From the NCBI GenBank assembly GCA_039621445.1, contig CP154955.1:47972086-48036085 (forward strand): a DNA stretch of 64,000 bases, in the 5' to 3' direction. This document shows, one piece after another, positions 1 to 9,967 of the stretch (its first letter is position 1; each line of letters begins with the position of its first letter). Under the pieces are notes generated by a model. That model made no database searches. It was not told where the DNA came from and saw nothing but the letters and a program-made list of their open reading frames with translations. A program made the translations under genes and the position numbers. This DNA comes from Euglena gracilis (lineage: Eukaryota > Euglenida > Euglenophyceae > Euglenales).

Positions 1-453
1 CTGGGCTTTGCGCAAGCATGCGCACCCCCTTGGTGGGCGCTTGGGATGGCGCAATTCATTAAGAATTGCGCAGAGTATACCAAGTAGCCCCCCCAGCTGT
101 AGCCTCCCTCCAATTGTACATTTTCTGTGCAGGGCTCTGTTTACACTCTGTTCACATACTGTTTGGCATTCATTTGTGTTTTTGCATTTGGCAATCAACA
201 AACAATCAAACAAGTTCAAGCAAACAAGTCCAAGTCATTGACCAGATTGTTCATTCAAGTTCAATTGAGTGGACCCCAAAAGTATGTATTTTTCCAATTC
301 TGCAGCGTCACCTACACCAACACCAACCCCTACCCCACTTTTTCACCAAAGGGAAAACCCTGTGGGCCCGACGGGCTCATATTTAAACGATCCTACGCGG
401 GTTGCGCCGCCAGGGGTCCCTTCACAGGGACCCCAGGAGGGGCAACCCCTACA
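1..453 (+). mobile_element. LTR of family L2 (copy a), cut by the window edge
   Basis: This stretch matches, in inverse orientation, the block 14428-about 14870. The shared block ends in CA at 452-453 and is followed directly by a primer-binding-site-like sequence, as expected for the 3' end of a 5' LTR. Its beginning lies outside the window. No coding capacity is evident; short reading frames here are not conserved between the two copies. Only 47 bases of internal sequence remain before the LTR of Element I begins. Confidence 0.6.
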
Positions 454-466
454 TGGTAGCAGAGGA
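454..466 (+). promoter_or_regulatory. Primer-binding site of L2 copy a
   Basis: TGGTAGCAGAGG abuts the LTR end. This is complementary to the 3' end of initiator tRNA-Met of the type ending ...CTCTGCTACCA. The same primer type is used by Element III and TG-2 in this window. Confidence 0.6.
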
Positions 467-513
467 GGGTTTGAGCCCTCTGGGCTCACACTATGTGAGC
501 CTGGGGAGCCACA

Positions 514-947
514 GTGTACGTCCAACCTTTCCTCGCTTTCGCCCTTTGGTGCGCAAAAGGAAAAAGTTGGAGTAACAGGAAAAATTGAAAAGAATAATAT
601 AAAAGTTCTTTGCCCTTTTCCCCAATTAAGAGGCAGAGCACAAGACAGGGTAGAAGCCCTATGGGCTACGGACCAGGAAAAGTGACAAGTGTCCTTTCAG
701 GACTTCAAAATGTGAAAAATCAAACTTGGAAATCAAGTCTTGCAAAGACAAAATGGAATGAAAAGAATACGAATACCACCTGTGGAGAGGAGAATCAGAA
801 TTAGGCTTTGGTATTCCTAATTCAGGCCGTTGGCCATCTGTAGGAATACCACCTAGCATAGTACTGTGTATGGGGCTCAGAGCTATATCTGGCCGTAGGC
901 TTATACCTACATACACAGTACCATGGCCTTACGGCTGCCTGGTACAC
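514..947 (-). mobile_element. 3' LTR of Element I (family L1)
   Basis: A 434-bp block starting GTGTACG and ending GGTACAC on the + strand. It is the diverged counterpart of four other L1 LTRs here (35213-35632, 42827-43270, 51663-52106, 52969-53389). Similarity is strong in the half nearest the internal region (the U3 side) and weak in the other half. A purine tract on the minus strand lies just outside 947, so this copy is a 3' LTR of a minus-strand element. Confidence 0.75.
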
Positions 948-1780
948 ATCCCCCTCCCAGGGCTATGCCCGATTTCCCTACTGGACCAGGCCAGTCGGAA
1001 TGCCGGACACAGTCCTGGGGACGGGGACCTGTCACAGGGCTGTTTGCGGCTTTTGGTTCTCCTGTCACCAGGGGTGTGGGAAAGAAATTGCGAAATAACG
1101 CAAAAACGCGCAAAAGTGGTTAACCGCTTATGCGGTGCCTACTTATTGCGGCAAGGGGTGGAAGCGGAAGAGCCCATTGGGAAATGGGGCTGGAAGGTTT
1201 CCATTCCAGAAAGTCCCATCCACCCAGTTTGGGGTGTGTCTATGACACGCGGGGAGGTCTCATTCCATAATCGGAAAAGATTGTAGGGTGGGGTGTGGAA
1301 GGAGGGGGCACCTGGCCAGTCATATCTGACCAGGGAGAAAGACCTATTTACAAAACCAACTGCCGGCGACAGCGATATTTTGCCCAGGGGGGTAACGGAG
1401 CGAGGAGTGGGGGGCTGGTCAAAAGACCTTAGAAGAAGTTTTGCTGTCTGGCAGTCTTATGTGGCCTTATAGCCGAAAAGTAACAAGTTGGGGGCTATTA
1501 TTACGGTGTGCGCGCTGTACGCTGTGTGTCCTCTTACTGGCGGCATATACCGCTAAGAGAAGGCTTCACAGCGCTGCTCGGACACGATGTTGTCGATGGG
1601 GTATCCCCAGAGGCATATACCTCGACAGATTGGCAATAGCCCTAACGAGAGGGGGTCATATGCAAGTAAAAATACATAATGGCAGATGTGCCTGGGATGC
1701 ATACCGAATACAGGGCCTATAGGCCTGATGGAAAGGTCAGAACAGGGTCCATGGACCTGTGGCCTGTAAGCCTGGGGTAT
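948..1780 (-). other. 3' untranslated region and polypurine tract of Element I
   Basis: The minus strand reads CCCTGGGAGGGGGAT at 948-962, a polypurine tract directly before the LTR. The following 700 or so bases are shared with 35633-36370 (TG-1) and 43271-43985 (TG-2), although those elements have unrelated sequence further upstream. No conserved reading frame is seen. The region contains several perfect short inverted repeats, for example 1123-1136, 1714-1725 and 1746-1757. Confidence 0.65.
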
Positions 1781-2284
1781 CTATGGCACAGATGGCCATT
1801 TCCTGGGAGTCGGTGGTCTGATCTCCCGAACGTAATCTCCTTCAGGAGATTCCACTATCTCCAGTATTGGAGGTTCGAAATTTACAAGTTGCCTTTCAGG
1901 CTCATCAACATCAAAGTCGGGATATTCCCATTTTTGTGTATACCCATCGGGTAATCGTACTCCAAGCCTGTTGGCTTCGCGATGCAGAAAATTCTGGAGG
2001 TTATCCCAGAAGAAAAGTGGCAACATTGCCGGCCAGATCCAAAAATTTAGGCGGGGATGGTTGCATTGAACCTGTGGGGGTATCCCCCGATAAACGGCAG
2101 GATCTGCCTTGGTGTGCCAACCTGCGACTCGCGCTCGGATGGTGAAGGGCCTTAAAACTTCTCTTACCCAATCGGTAAATTCCATTTTGTAGGCCTCAGG
2201 GGGGTATTCAGGCAACAAAAAGGTAAAATTTGGTCGGTTTGGCAGGCTTTGTGCGCAAAAAGTGGGTATATCACCCTGTCCCAA
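1781..2284 (-). pseudogene. C-terminal extension of the Element I accessory protein, in the -1 frame
   Basis: About 167 residues open in the frame -1 to the large frame 2164-5256 and overlapping its end. Composition is protein-like: Trp- and Pro-rich, with a PEYPPEAYKMEFTDW stretch and a WDNLQNFLHREANR...WEYPDFD block. The overlap and compatible composition suggest that this is the true C-terminus of the upstream protein, separated by a one-base indel or read by -1 frameshifting. The WD...Q..L...ANR...W.PDFD pattern recurs in the frame at 6665-7204, hinting at an old internal duplication. No known domain is recognised. Confidence 0.45.
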
Positions 2285-5256
2285 TCGGAATCTTGAAAAA
2301 TGTATGGCACTTTGGCCTTGCCTGCTGACTCGACTGCGAGTCGGACAGCTGCGCTGTCAAGATGAAAATCTTTGGCGATTCCGCCTGTGCGGTAGCTGTG
2401 TACAGCTTTGAATTTCTTCAACTGGTAGAAATTGATTTGGGACTTATAGTCCTGCTTAAATTTGACCAGATGGTCTTCATTTTCTGGTATGACACTAGTC
2501 ATACCGCCAGTGGCAGGTAACCAGAATTCTGCCTGTAGGCAGTTGATGCAACGGACAGGTATGTCCTTATCATAGTCATTTTCCGTCCAACGGAAATTGT
2601 CCATATTGGACCATGTAAGTAGGCAATCGCCACAAACCAATGCTGCGCAATTGCGCACATAAGCATCGTGGTGGAAGCTTATGCTCTCCGGGTTGCGTGT
2701 GCAGATATGCACTGCGGGCATGTCGTTTCGTAGCCTATGGCATGCTGTACATAACCACAATAGTGGATCATTGTCCTGGAAATCCAGGACGAAATTTCCT
2801 CCAAAATATTGGGCTAATACCCTTGGAGATTTAGCATTCCAAAAACGCCAAGTGTGGCTGGTTGTGAAAATTCCGGGTTGATCCCGGTGGAACAAGGGCT
2901 TGATCCACTTGTTCAGCCAGGGGTCACTGCTATTGCGGATCATATTGATCCTAGCCTGGCGAGTGTTCAGGGGGTCCACTCTGGACAATACGTCCTCAGT
3001 CCAAAATGGCTCATCGGCCTCGTGAGGGACATTTGACCGAATCGGTCTGATTGTGGGTTTGCGCTTAGCTCCTTCAGAGGTTGCAGCCACATAGCTGGCC
3101 ATGGGTATCGTAGGTCTATGGCCTGTGCCAGAGCCATCTCCACCAGACGGTGGTGGCTCATCATCCCGCCGCTGTTCAGCGGGCTTGCAGCCTTCGGCTG
3201 AAGGTTTAGCCTTAGGCTTCTTATGCCTGCCATATCGGCGTTCTTCACGAGGGTCTGCCGGAGGCAGTGGTCTTTCCGCCGTTGGCGGTTTCGGGGTTGC
3301 CGGTTTGGCAGGAGGTGCCGATGCTGCCGGTTTGGCAGGAGGCGGTTGCATTTCCGCCGTTGGCGGTGTTGGTGCAGCTGGTTTGGCTGCTGGGACATCT
3401 AACTCCATTGGAGTTGCGAGCGCAGCCTGTACGGCTGTTGTGCTGCTATCTGCAGCCGCAACCCTTTGGGTTTCGGGGGGGGATACGGCTGGTGAGCCTC
3501 GAGGGGTCAGTACTGCTGATACTGCGGACATCGCCGCGGTCAGACCCTGTAACACACCACCTAAAACACCTGTAGGTATCGTTGAGGATGCGACAGGTTC
3601 TGCCGGGGTTGGTGCCGTTGGCACTGCGAGTAACGATTGGGGTGGTACCGGAGGTACCAGTGGCCGTTCGGCCTCGGATGTAGGAGATTCCGTCTCTGAG
3701 CTGACATCTCCTTCAGGTGGAAGGGGTGTCCTGGAGCCCATTGGGACTGATGGAAGGGTTGATGGCTGAGGTTCATCAGCACATATGTCTTCCAGGCCTT
3801 CCATGCGGTCTTCACCGCCCTCAGCATCACTCTCCTCACTGTCCTCCACCGTTTCTGGTGAAGCGGCAGGGGCTGCTGGCTGTTCCGCTATAGCGGTGGG
3901 CACAGTTGTTGGTTGCGCAATCGCGCTGGTGGGGGGTGCCGCAATAGCGGGCTGGGGTGAAGAGGTAGCGACAGAAGATTGACTCTCCTGTAATCCCTTA
4001 GGGCTAAATTGTTCCGCAGTAGCCGATAGGCTGGAACCTAGGTAACGCCGACCGCGCCCGAAGACGGGTTGCGGTGTCTCATCAGGAATACCCTGTGGAA
4101 CAGGTGTTGCCGGTTGCGACTGTGTTGTGTGTTCCGATGGCGGAACTTCCGAAGCCGGTTGCGGCTTTGGGACAGGTGCCTGTGGCACCTGTCTTTTCCG
4201 TAATCGGAAAAGATCCCATGGTTTCCTTTCGTCTTCAACCATTCTGTGGTTGAAGCGCAGGAGGGGTAGGGCCATGCCTAACTCGTTCCGTCTGCCGCCT
4301 TGGAAAAACGGCTGGAACAGTGCTCTATCGAAAGTATCGCCGAATCGGCGTTTGACATAATCGTCTATGCTTTCCTTCTCGAAACGGGGCCTGATGGGGA
4401 CATAGTCCGGGGGAATTTCCCTATCGGGATTGAGAAAATAATATATCTCCATGATCTGGCAGTTCCAAGCCCTGAACCAGAACTGCTGCAAATACAGCAG
4501 GAGTTGACGGTGGTTGCGTCGCCCGTTCGAGCTTTGGTGAACATCCTTTGGATTTCTGCAAAGGTGCAGGAGCATGATGCGCTTTGGCGCTGCGTGCGGG
4601 ACATTGGCCTGTTGGCCTTCCTCGTCCTGGCCTTTGGCCTGTGGTTGAGTACTGCGTACTCCGAATCCCCAGAAGTCTACTGCAAACTTTTCGTGATACT
4701 GGGTGTACCTGACGATATACGTCTGGGGGAAGCGCAGGTCAACATCGACCACTTCAAAATGATAGGCATATTGCCAGTGGTAGAAGACTTGCAGATTGCT
4801 ACAGAACATGTTTTCTGCCAATTTGGCAATATTGTCAGGCAATGGGTAGATTTCCCACTCCAGGCCTTTTGGGCCTACACTGCGAATGCAGTCGAATAAC
4901 TGCCGTAGCAGATCTTTACCTGTATTGTATCGGTCTTCCCGACCACAATCCAGATAAGGATATCCACAGGAGTTCAGGAATCTGCCGAAATTTTGGGTGG
5001 GGTATCCCGCCCAGAACCAAACGTGCCAGAATCCCGGCAGTCCGTCCAATATCGGACCGAGGGTTAGGTTGCCCTCATAGGCATACAGGGTTCCATCATG
5101 GTGGAACTCACGGTTACGCTCCAGATAGAGCTGTCTGGTCACGGTCACGACGGGGGATGCAACCAGCATTGGAAGAGAAAGTTCGTTTTGAAACTTTCTC
5201 ATGGCCTCGAATGCGAGTGCATGAATCTCTTTGATGTGCTCGAATAGAGCTTCCAT
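2164..5256 (-). CDS. Large accessory protein of Element I (1030 aa), Cys-rich C-terminus, unknown function
   Basis: An open frame of 1030 codons placed between the chromodomain end of pol and the 3' LTR, the position where envelope-like or accessory genes sit in LTR elements. Residues 1-350 are globular and aromatic-rich (FWHVWFWAGYP, NFGRFLNSCGYPYLDCG). Residues about 370-760 are low-complexity Pro/Ala/Ser/Glu. Residues about 760-1030 are globular again with a cysteine cluster (LWLCTACHRL...HIC...LVCGDCLLTW...RCINCLQAEFW), which could bind zinc in a ribbon- or treble-clef-like fold. I see no signal peptide, transmembrane helix or enzymatic motif. It is not Gag, since a Gag relative is found elsewhere in the family. 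Function unknown. Confidence 0.6.
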   Translation of the reverse strand: MEALFEHIKEIHALAFEAMRKFQNELSLPMLVASPVVTVTRQLYLERNREFHHDGTLYAYEGNLTLGPILDGLPGFWHVWFWAGYPTQNFGRFLNSCGYPYLDCGREDRYNTGKDLLRQLFDCIRSVGPKGLEWEIYPLPDNIAKLAENMFCSNLQVFYHWQYAYHFEVVDVDLRFPQTYIVRYTQYHEKFAVDFWGFGVRSTQPQAKGQDEEGQQANVPHAAPKRIMLLHLCRNPKDVHQSSNGRRNHRQLLLYLQQFWFRAWNCQIMEIYYFLNPDREIPPDYVPIRPRFEKESIDDYVKRRFGDTFDRALFQPFFQGGRRNELGMALPLLRFNHRMVEDERKPWDLFRLRKRQVPQAPVPKPQPASEVPPSEHTTQSQPATPVPQGIPDETPQPVFGRGRRYLGSSLSATAEQFSPKGLQESQSSVATSSPQPAIAAPPTSAIAQPTTVPTAIAEQPAAPAASPETVEDSEESDAEGGEDRMEGLEDICADEPQPSTLPSVPMGSRTPLPPEGDVSSETESPTSEAERPLVPPVPPQSLLAVPTAPTPAEPVASSTIPTGVLGGVLQGLTAAMSAVSAVLTPRGSPAVSPPETQRVAAADSSTTAVQAALATPMELDVPAAKPAAPTPPTAEMQPPPAKPAASAPPAKPATPKPPTAERPLPPADPREERRYGRHKKPKAKPSAEGCKPAEQRRDDEPPPSGGDGSGTGHRPTIPMASYVAATSEGAKRKPTIRPIRSNVPHEADEPFWTEDVLSRVDPLNTRQARINMIRNSSDPWLNKWIKPLFHRDQPGIFTTSHTWRFWNAKSPRVLAQYFGGNFVLDFQDNDPLLWLCTACHRLRNDMPAVHICTRNPESISFHHDAYVRNCAALVCGDCLLTWSNMDNFRWTENDYDKDIPVRCINCLQAEFWLPATGGMTSVIPENEDHLVKFKQDYKSQINFYQLKKFKAVHSYRTGGIAKDFHLDSAAVRLAVESAGKAKVPYIFQDSDWDRVIYPLFAHKACQTDQILPFCCLNTPLRPTKWNLPIG

Positions 5257-5364
5257 GTCGTCCTCATAGACGTTCCGGTATTGGCCCTTCTGGCCTTTGC
5301 CTTGGCCTTTTTGGCCTGTTGTCGGTGCTCGTTTGGGAGCACTTTTGGCTTTACCCTTGCCCGA

Positions 5365-6687
5365 TCAGGCTTCGCTTCGGGCAATCTCTTCTTTAGCTTG
5401 TTTCCAAGCATGAGGACAGAGATTGGCTGCAAAACGGGGGCCTATAAAGGCAGGATTCATATCGCTTGTTGTTCCAAGCAATTCCTGCGGGGCATAAGCC
5501 ATTTTAGCTGCTGCGTAAGCTGCAGGTTGATCCTGCATATCCGCCAAAAATGGTGGATTAATAATAGGGAGGGGTTCGCCTCTAGGCGGATCGATGTAAG
5601 TGGGGTTGCGTGTACGGTCACGCGTGTCATCCAGTATTTTCTGGACGCGTGCACGCTCAGCAGCTTCGTGCTCGATTTCTGCCCTATGGGCTCTCTGGGC
5701 CAGTTCAGCCTGTTCGAGCTGCTGCTGTGTGGGTTCAGGAACAGGCAGTACCTCGGTGGTGGCCTGTTGGCCTGGAGGTACCGGTGTTTCCTGGGGTGGT
5801 GTCGCCATTGGCGCTGTCACAGGCTGTGGCGCCATTGGCGCTGCTACAGGCTGTGGCGCCGTTGGCACTGCTGCGGTTGCCGGTGCTGCTGCCTTTGCTG
5901 GCACCGGTCTGGGGGGTTGCGCCATTGGCGTTGGCTTCGCCGCAGCAACATACGGTACGGGCACGAGAGGGGGTGCGGCCTGTTGGCCACCCGACGCCCG
6001 TCGTTGCTGTGCTGGGGTAGCCTGTCTGGCTGGGGCTGGGGCAGGAGCTGGGGGTTTCGGTCTCCCCATTGGGGATGAAGACTCTGGCCTGCCCCGTTTA
6101 CTACCTAGGTCTGCTGGCCTGTGGGGCTGTGACGCATACCGGCGTTCTGCAGACCGTGGGCCCTGAAGCTGCTCTAGGGACTGGTAGTACTGGATGGCCT
6201 GCTGAGGTGATGTGAAGCGAGGTGCTGGGAGAGGTTCAGGTGCCGTTGGCACATCCTCTTCCACGGCCATTCGGCCTTTAGCCTCGGCTCGCTCCACGTC
6301 CTCAGCCCAGGATCCAGGATCCTGAGCCACCGACATATCCCGTTGTACGGGTAACTGACTTCCAGCTTCCAGGTGGGCTGGATAAGGAAATGGTGGTTGT
6401 GCCGTTGACGGTTGCGTCGTTGGCTGATACGCGTATTGCGTTGGGGTTTCCCGATATTCGGGTGGTTGTGGTCTCGGCATACGAGTTGGGGACTGGGCAT
6501 CGCGAAAAATTCGCGATGGCTGCACCGTTGGTGCTGGGATGTCTCCCATCTCGCTTTCCTCCACTGGGGGGCTATGCTCCCGCATGTATTCGGTGAATGC
6601 ACCTGCGTGGTGACGTATCCGCGGGATAGGCGGTACTGGAATACCCAGTGTACGCATGCTGACCTCAGGGGGATATTCCCCGTGCAT
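5365..6687 (-). CDS. Pro/Ala/Gln-rich accessory protein of Element I (440 aa)
   Basis: An open frame of 440 codons directly upstream of the 1030-aa frame. Residues 1-250 are Pro/Arg/Gln-rich. The middle carries short repeats of the type APMAPQPV and PTAPQPVA. A charged helical stretch (QLEQAELAQRAHRAEIEHEAAERARVQKI, abbreviated: residues about 320-350) looks like a coiled coil. The C-terminal 90 residues are more globular. It may once have been joined to the frames on either side, all of which are on the same strand, with gaps of a few hundred bases or small overlaps. No homologous family is recognised. Confidence 0.5.
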   Translation of the reverse strand: MHGEYPPEVSMRTLGIPVPPIPRIRHHAGAFTEYMREHSPPVEESEMGDIPAPTVQPSRIFRDAQSPTRMPRPQPPEYRETPTQYAYQPTTQPSTAQPPFPYPAHLEAGSQLPVQRDMSVAQDPGSWAEDVERAEAKGRMAVEEDVPTAPEPLPAPRFTSPQQAIQYYQSLEQLQGPRSAERRYASQPHRPADLGSKRGRPESSSPMGRPKPPAPAPAPARQATPAQQRRASGGQQAAPPLVPVPYVAAAKPTPMAQPPRPVPAKAAAPATAAVPTAPQPVAAPMAPQPVTAPMATPPQETPVPPGQQATTEVLPVPEPTQQQLEQAELAQRAHRAEIEHEAAERARVQKILDDTRDRTRNPTYIDPPRGEPLPIINPPFLADMQDQPAAYAAAKMAYAPQELLGTTSDMNPAFIGPRFAANLCPHAWKQAKEEIARSEA

Positions 6688-7603
6688 GAAGTGCCACTTT
6701 TCCTGTCATCAAAGTCTGGCCACATGCGCACCATTGCGCTATAGGCCTATTGGCCAGGCCCAGAATTTGACGACAGTGGGTATCCCACAGCACCTGTAGA
6801 GATGGGTCTTCTCTCTCTAGGTTGCTTGCCCGCAAGGCCGTTCGCAGAGTCTTCTCTGCGAGATTCACCAATTCTGCGCTGAAGGCGGGGTATGGCACCG
6901 TTGGTGCTGCCTGTGGCGTCTCATGTGCCACAGGGATCGCGTAAGTGGATATACTGCTGCTGTTAGCTGTGGTTTGGGCAGCGGGTTCCCGGACGGGATA
7001 AGCAGCAGGTTGGGGCATCGCCTGTACGGCGTGTGCTTGATGCGGGGTACCCTGTACGGGTTGAGATTGGGATTGGGATTGGGGTTGCTGAGATGTAACA
7101 TACTGTGGGGTATACAGGATGGGAGGTGAGGGGCCAGGCACGGCGTAATGCGCCTGCTCCATTGGAGGTGCCGGTCCCTGCCTCGCATACTGTTGTTGTT
7201 CCATTGGAACTTACCTGCTGGGGTTGTGACTGTTCCATTCGAACTTGATATGCCTGTTGAGTCTGTGCCGCATATGCAGCTCCCATTGGCACAGAGGCCG
7301 CATAAGCGACAGGTGGCGGTTGCGCCTGAGATGGGGGTGGCATTTGTGCCTGAGAGGGGCGGCATTTGTGCCTGAGAGGGGGCTGACATGTGTGACTGAG
7401 AGGTGTATAGCATTTGTGCCTGGACCATTTGAGGGGGGGGGTGGCATTTGTGCCTGAGCCGCATAAGCGGCTGGAGGGGGTTGATATACCGCATATGCGG
7501 GCGCCCCTTGGGCTTGGGGTGCCGCCGCATAGGCGTGTTGGGGGTAGGGAGGGATGGCATACTGTATAGGGGGCGGACCGGGGCCGCGCCCTGGGTCTTG
7601 CAT
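6665..7603 (-). pseudogene. Ala/Tyr/Pro/Gln-rich accessory frame of Element I, frameshifted
   Basis: Beginning at the ATG at 7601-7603 the minus strand encodes a YAAPQAQ/AYAAQAQ-rich low-complexity segment, but it runs through at least three frames before 6665. The last 60 residues contain a LVNLAEKTLRTALRASN helix and a WDTHCRQILGLANR motif. The latter resembles the WDNLQNFLHREANR motif encoded at 1781-2284. The frame changes coincide with G/C homopolymers, for example the G run near 7434-7442. Likely a decayed gene rather than a spliced one. Confidence 0.4.
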
Positions 7604-7718
7604 TGGTCCAGGGACCGAAAGCAAAAAAGTAGCTTTGATGAGCTGTAGAAAAAGAAGAAGAATGAATTGGGTTTGGGAGAAAAACACAGGAGGGGAGGAA
7701 AAGGCCTATAGGCCGATT

Positions 7719-8117
7719 TCAGAAATTATTCACAGAAATGTCTATGTTATTTCTTTTATTCCATAGCTTCCAGTCCTGTTGGACATAACCAATAAAACTG
7801 GAGGCTGGCTCCCAGGTGTCCTCCTCTGGCCCATAGCCTTTCCACCTGACCTTCCAGTAGTGGACTCCTCGATCAATTTTGTGATCGAGAATTTTGTCCA
7901 CCACAAAATCATCCGTTTCGGGTAACTTGGAACGGGGCTTTAAATAAAGGCACGGTAGTGCTTTGCCATTAGGCGGGGGAAGATATGGCTTGAAATCATC
8001 CATGTGAACATCCTCGATCCCGTTGGGCAGTGCCACCCTATAGCGGCCACTGTTACCAACGCGTTCGAGGATTTCACAGGGTCCGAGCCAGAGGGGGTCT
8101 AGCTTGGAAGCCTGCAT
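7719..8117 (-). CDS. Integrase C-terminus and chromodomain of Element I
   Basis: The frame begins with an integrase GPY/F-type module ([20 protein letters not shown], then [16 protein letters not shown]). It ends with a chromodomain ([20 protein letters not shown] then [16 protein letters not shown]), which keeps the aromatic cage-type residues and the TWEP signature. Chromodomains of Ty3/gypsy chromoviruses direct integration to particular histone marks. Its position immediately after integrase is canonical. The frame is separated from the integrase core by stops. Confidence 0.85.
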   Translation of the reverse strand: MQASKLDPLWLGPCEILERVGNSGRYRVALPNGIEDVHMDDFKPYLPPPNGKALPCLYLKPRSKLPETDDFVVDKILDHKIDRGVHYWKVRWKGYGPEEDTWEPASSFIGYVQQDWKLWNKRNNIDISVNNF

Positions 8118-8764
8118 ACGGATTCGGCTATTCCGAACCCATACGCGATCACCAGCACTATAGCCAGGTGATTTGAATTCTTGTAAAAATTTATTTCTCT
8201 TTTGAGAATGGATATCAGTAATGCGTTTCTGAACAGTAGTTCTGAGAGACTCTACCTCGGAGAACCATGTCTCACAGGTTACGCTACTTTGAGCTGGTCT
8301 CTCTGATGGTATATCACCAATCGCTGGGGGGTCTCGCCCAAAAACAATTTTATATGGGGAGTGCGGTAAAACTAAACCCGGTAGGGTGTTTATAAAAAAA
8401 AAGGGGCCAATGGCAAAACCTGGACCCAGGCCTGGCGCGAGTCAGCCAGTGAAAGACGGAGCATATTTACAACAGCTTTCACTGCTGCCTCGGCGCGGCC
8501 ATTGCCATTCGGGCGATATATAATGGAAAAATGCTGTTCGATTCCCAGTAAACCACACAGGGTTGTGAAGAATCGAGAGGAGATCAAATGATCTTGATCA
8601 CTGACAATCTCATTCGGTAAGCCCATTAGGCATATGCACTTATCCATAAATATCTGCGCTAAAATTTGCGCGGTCAACCCTGCCTGTTGGCATGGAATGG
8701 CTACTATGTAACCACTCAGCCTACAGACGACAACAAAAACATAATCGTAAATTTTGCCGTCTGA
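8118..8764 (-). pseudogene. Integrase core of Element I, broken
   Basis: The best-preserved piece is 8390-8677, with IVSDQDHLISSRFFTTLCGL (the second catalytic Asp) and NGRAEAAVKAVVNML (the catalytic Glu) about 35 residues apart, as in the DDE integrase core. Stops and frame changes lie on both sides (8118-8389 and 8678-8764). The first catalytic Asp region is out of frame. Confidence 0.75.
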
Positions 8765-9955
8765 TCAATCCATGCAGAGGGACGTAAAAATGTCAGGGGG
8801 TACGGGGAAAAAATCAAGCGTACCGGGGGGGGTACCTCTGCGCGGTTTCACCGCTTGACAAATTTGGCACCGTTGCGAAATTTGCAAGCAGGGCGAATGT
8901 AAATCGTTTTCTTTCAGGGTTGTACAGTACCTGCGACCCACCAAAGAAAGAAGTTTGGGGGCCCCACGGTGACCTTGGTTGTGATAACACAAAAGTACTT
9001 CATCAACCAAGTCACGGGGTATACAATATTTATATCCCGCATCATCGCGGTAAACCAACCGTAAAGGGGAAAGGGAATAATTATGTACAACCTGTCCATT
9101 GCGCAGTCTGTGCACTATCGTGCTATATACAGGGTCATGGGAATAATCCCATTCGCGAAACAAGAGAGGGGAAGGAGATTCAGATCGCGTAATGCGACGG
9201 GGACCAGGTGTGCGGCCTCGCCGCCTTCTCCACCGTATAGGAGAGACTGGCAACGAACGAGAAATCGATGAAATGGGAAAAGAATCCAACATATCGTCGG
9301 CTGCGTCATATCGACGTGCATATTCATCAGCCTCTTGGCTTCCATGAAATGTGGCATCACCTTCATCCGGGTTACCGGGGTAATGCCAGGGTGCTCGACT
9401 GAGCGGGTCTGCTACTTTTTGTGTGTGGCCAGGGGTATATACAACCACTAGGTTGAACTGGCTCAAAAATTCATGCCATCGGCATCTTCGGCATACGGAT
9501 GACATGGCTTTGTTCAGATCCTCGGTATACCAGTGTTGAAGACTCTCATGGTCAGTCAACACCAGTATTTGCACCAAGGAACCGGCGACCCAGCTACGTA
9601 ATTTTTGTAAAATAAGTACGATTGCGTACGTTTCCTTCTCGCGGATACTCCATTTCACTAGGCCTTTGCCATCTTCACCTTGTAGCTTTCTACTGAAGAA
9701 TGCTACAGGGCGTAATTCGTTAGCCGCGTTATGCTGGCTGAGAACTCCGCCTACAGCATAATCGCTGCTATCGACTTCTAGCACATAAGGCTTGTAGGGA
9801 TCCGCGATGTCGAGTACGACATTTTCAAGCATTAGCTTTTTAATGCTCTCTAGAGCTTCACGCATATCTGCGTCCCATTTGACTTTGGTATTTTCGGGTG
9901 CGCGATTTTTGAGTTGCCTCGTTAGAGGTACCGCGATTTTCGCGAAATCTTTCAT
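8765..9955 (-). pseudogene. RNase H and integrase zinc-binding domain of Element I
   Basis: Ordered motifs: connection domain (KDFAKIAVPLTRQLK), RNase H with VLEVDSSDYAVGGVL, IREKETYAIV and LTDHESLQHW (the D-E-D acidic residues), then VVYTPGHTQKVADPLSR. A basic Arg-rich linker (about residues 240-265) follows, then an HHCC zinc finger (YHNQGHRGAPKLL ... CQICQAV). In-frame with the RT to its right except for a single TAA at about 9966 that interrupts the region following the conserved FLGLA motif. Otherwise largely intact. Confidence 0.85.
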
Positions 9956-9967
9956 GTAAATCGCGTA

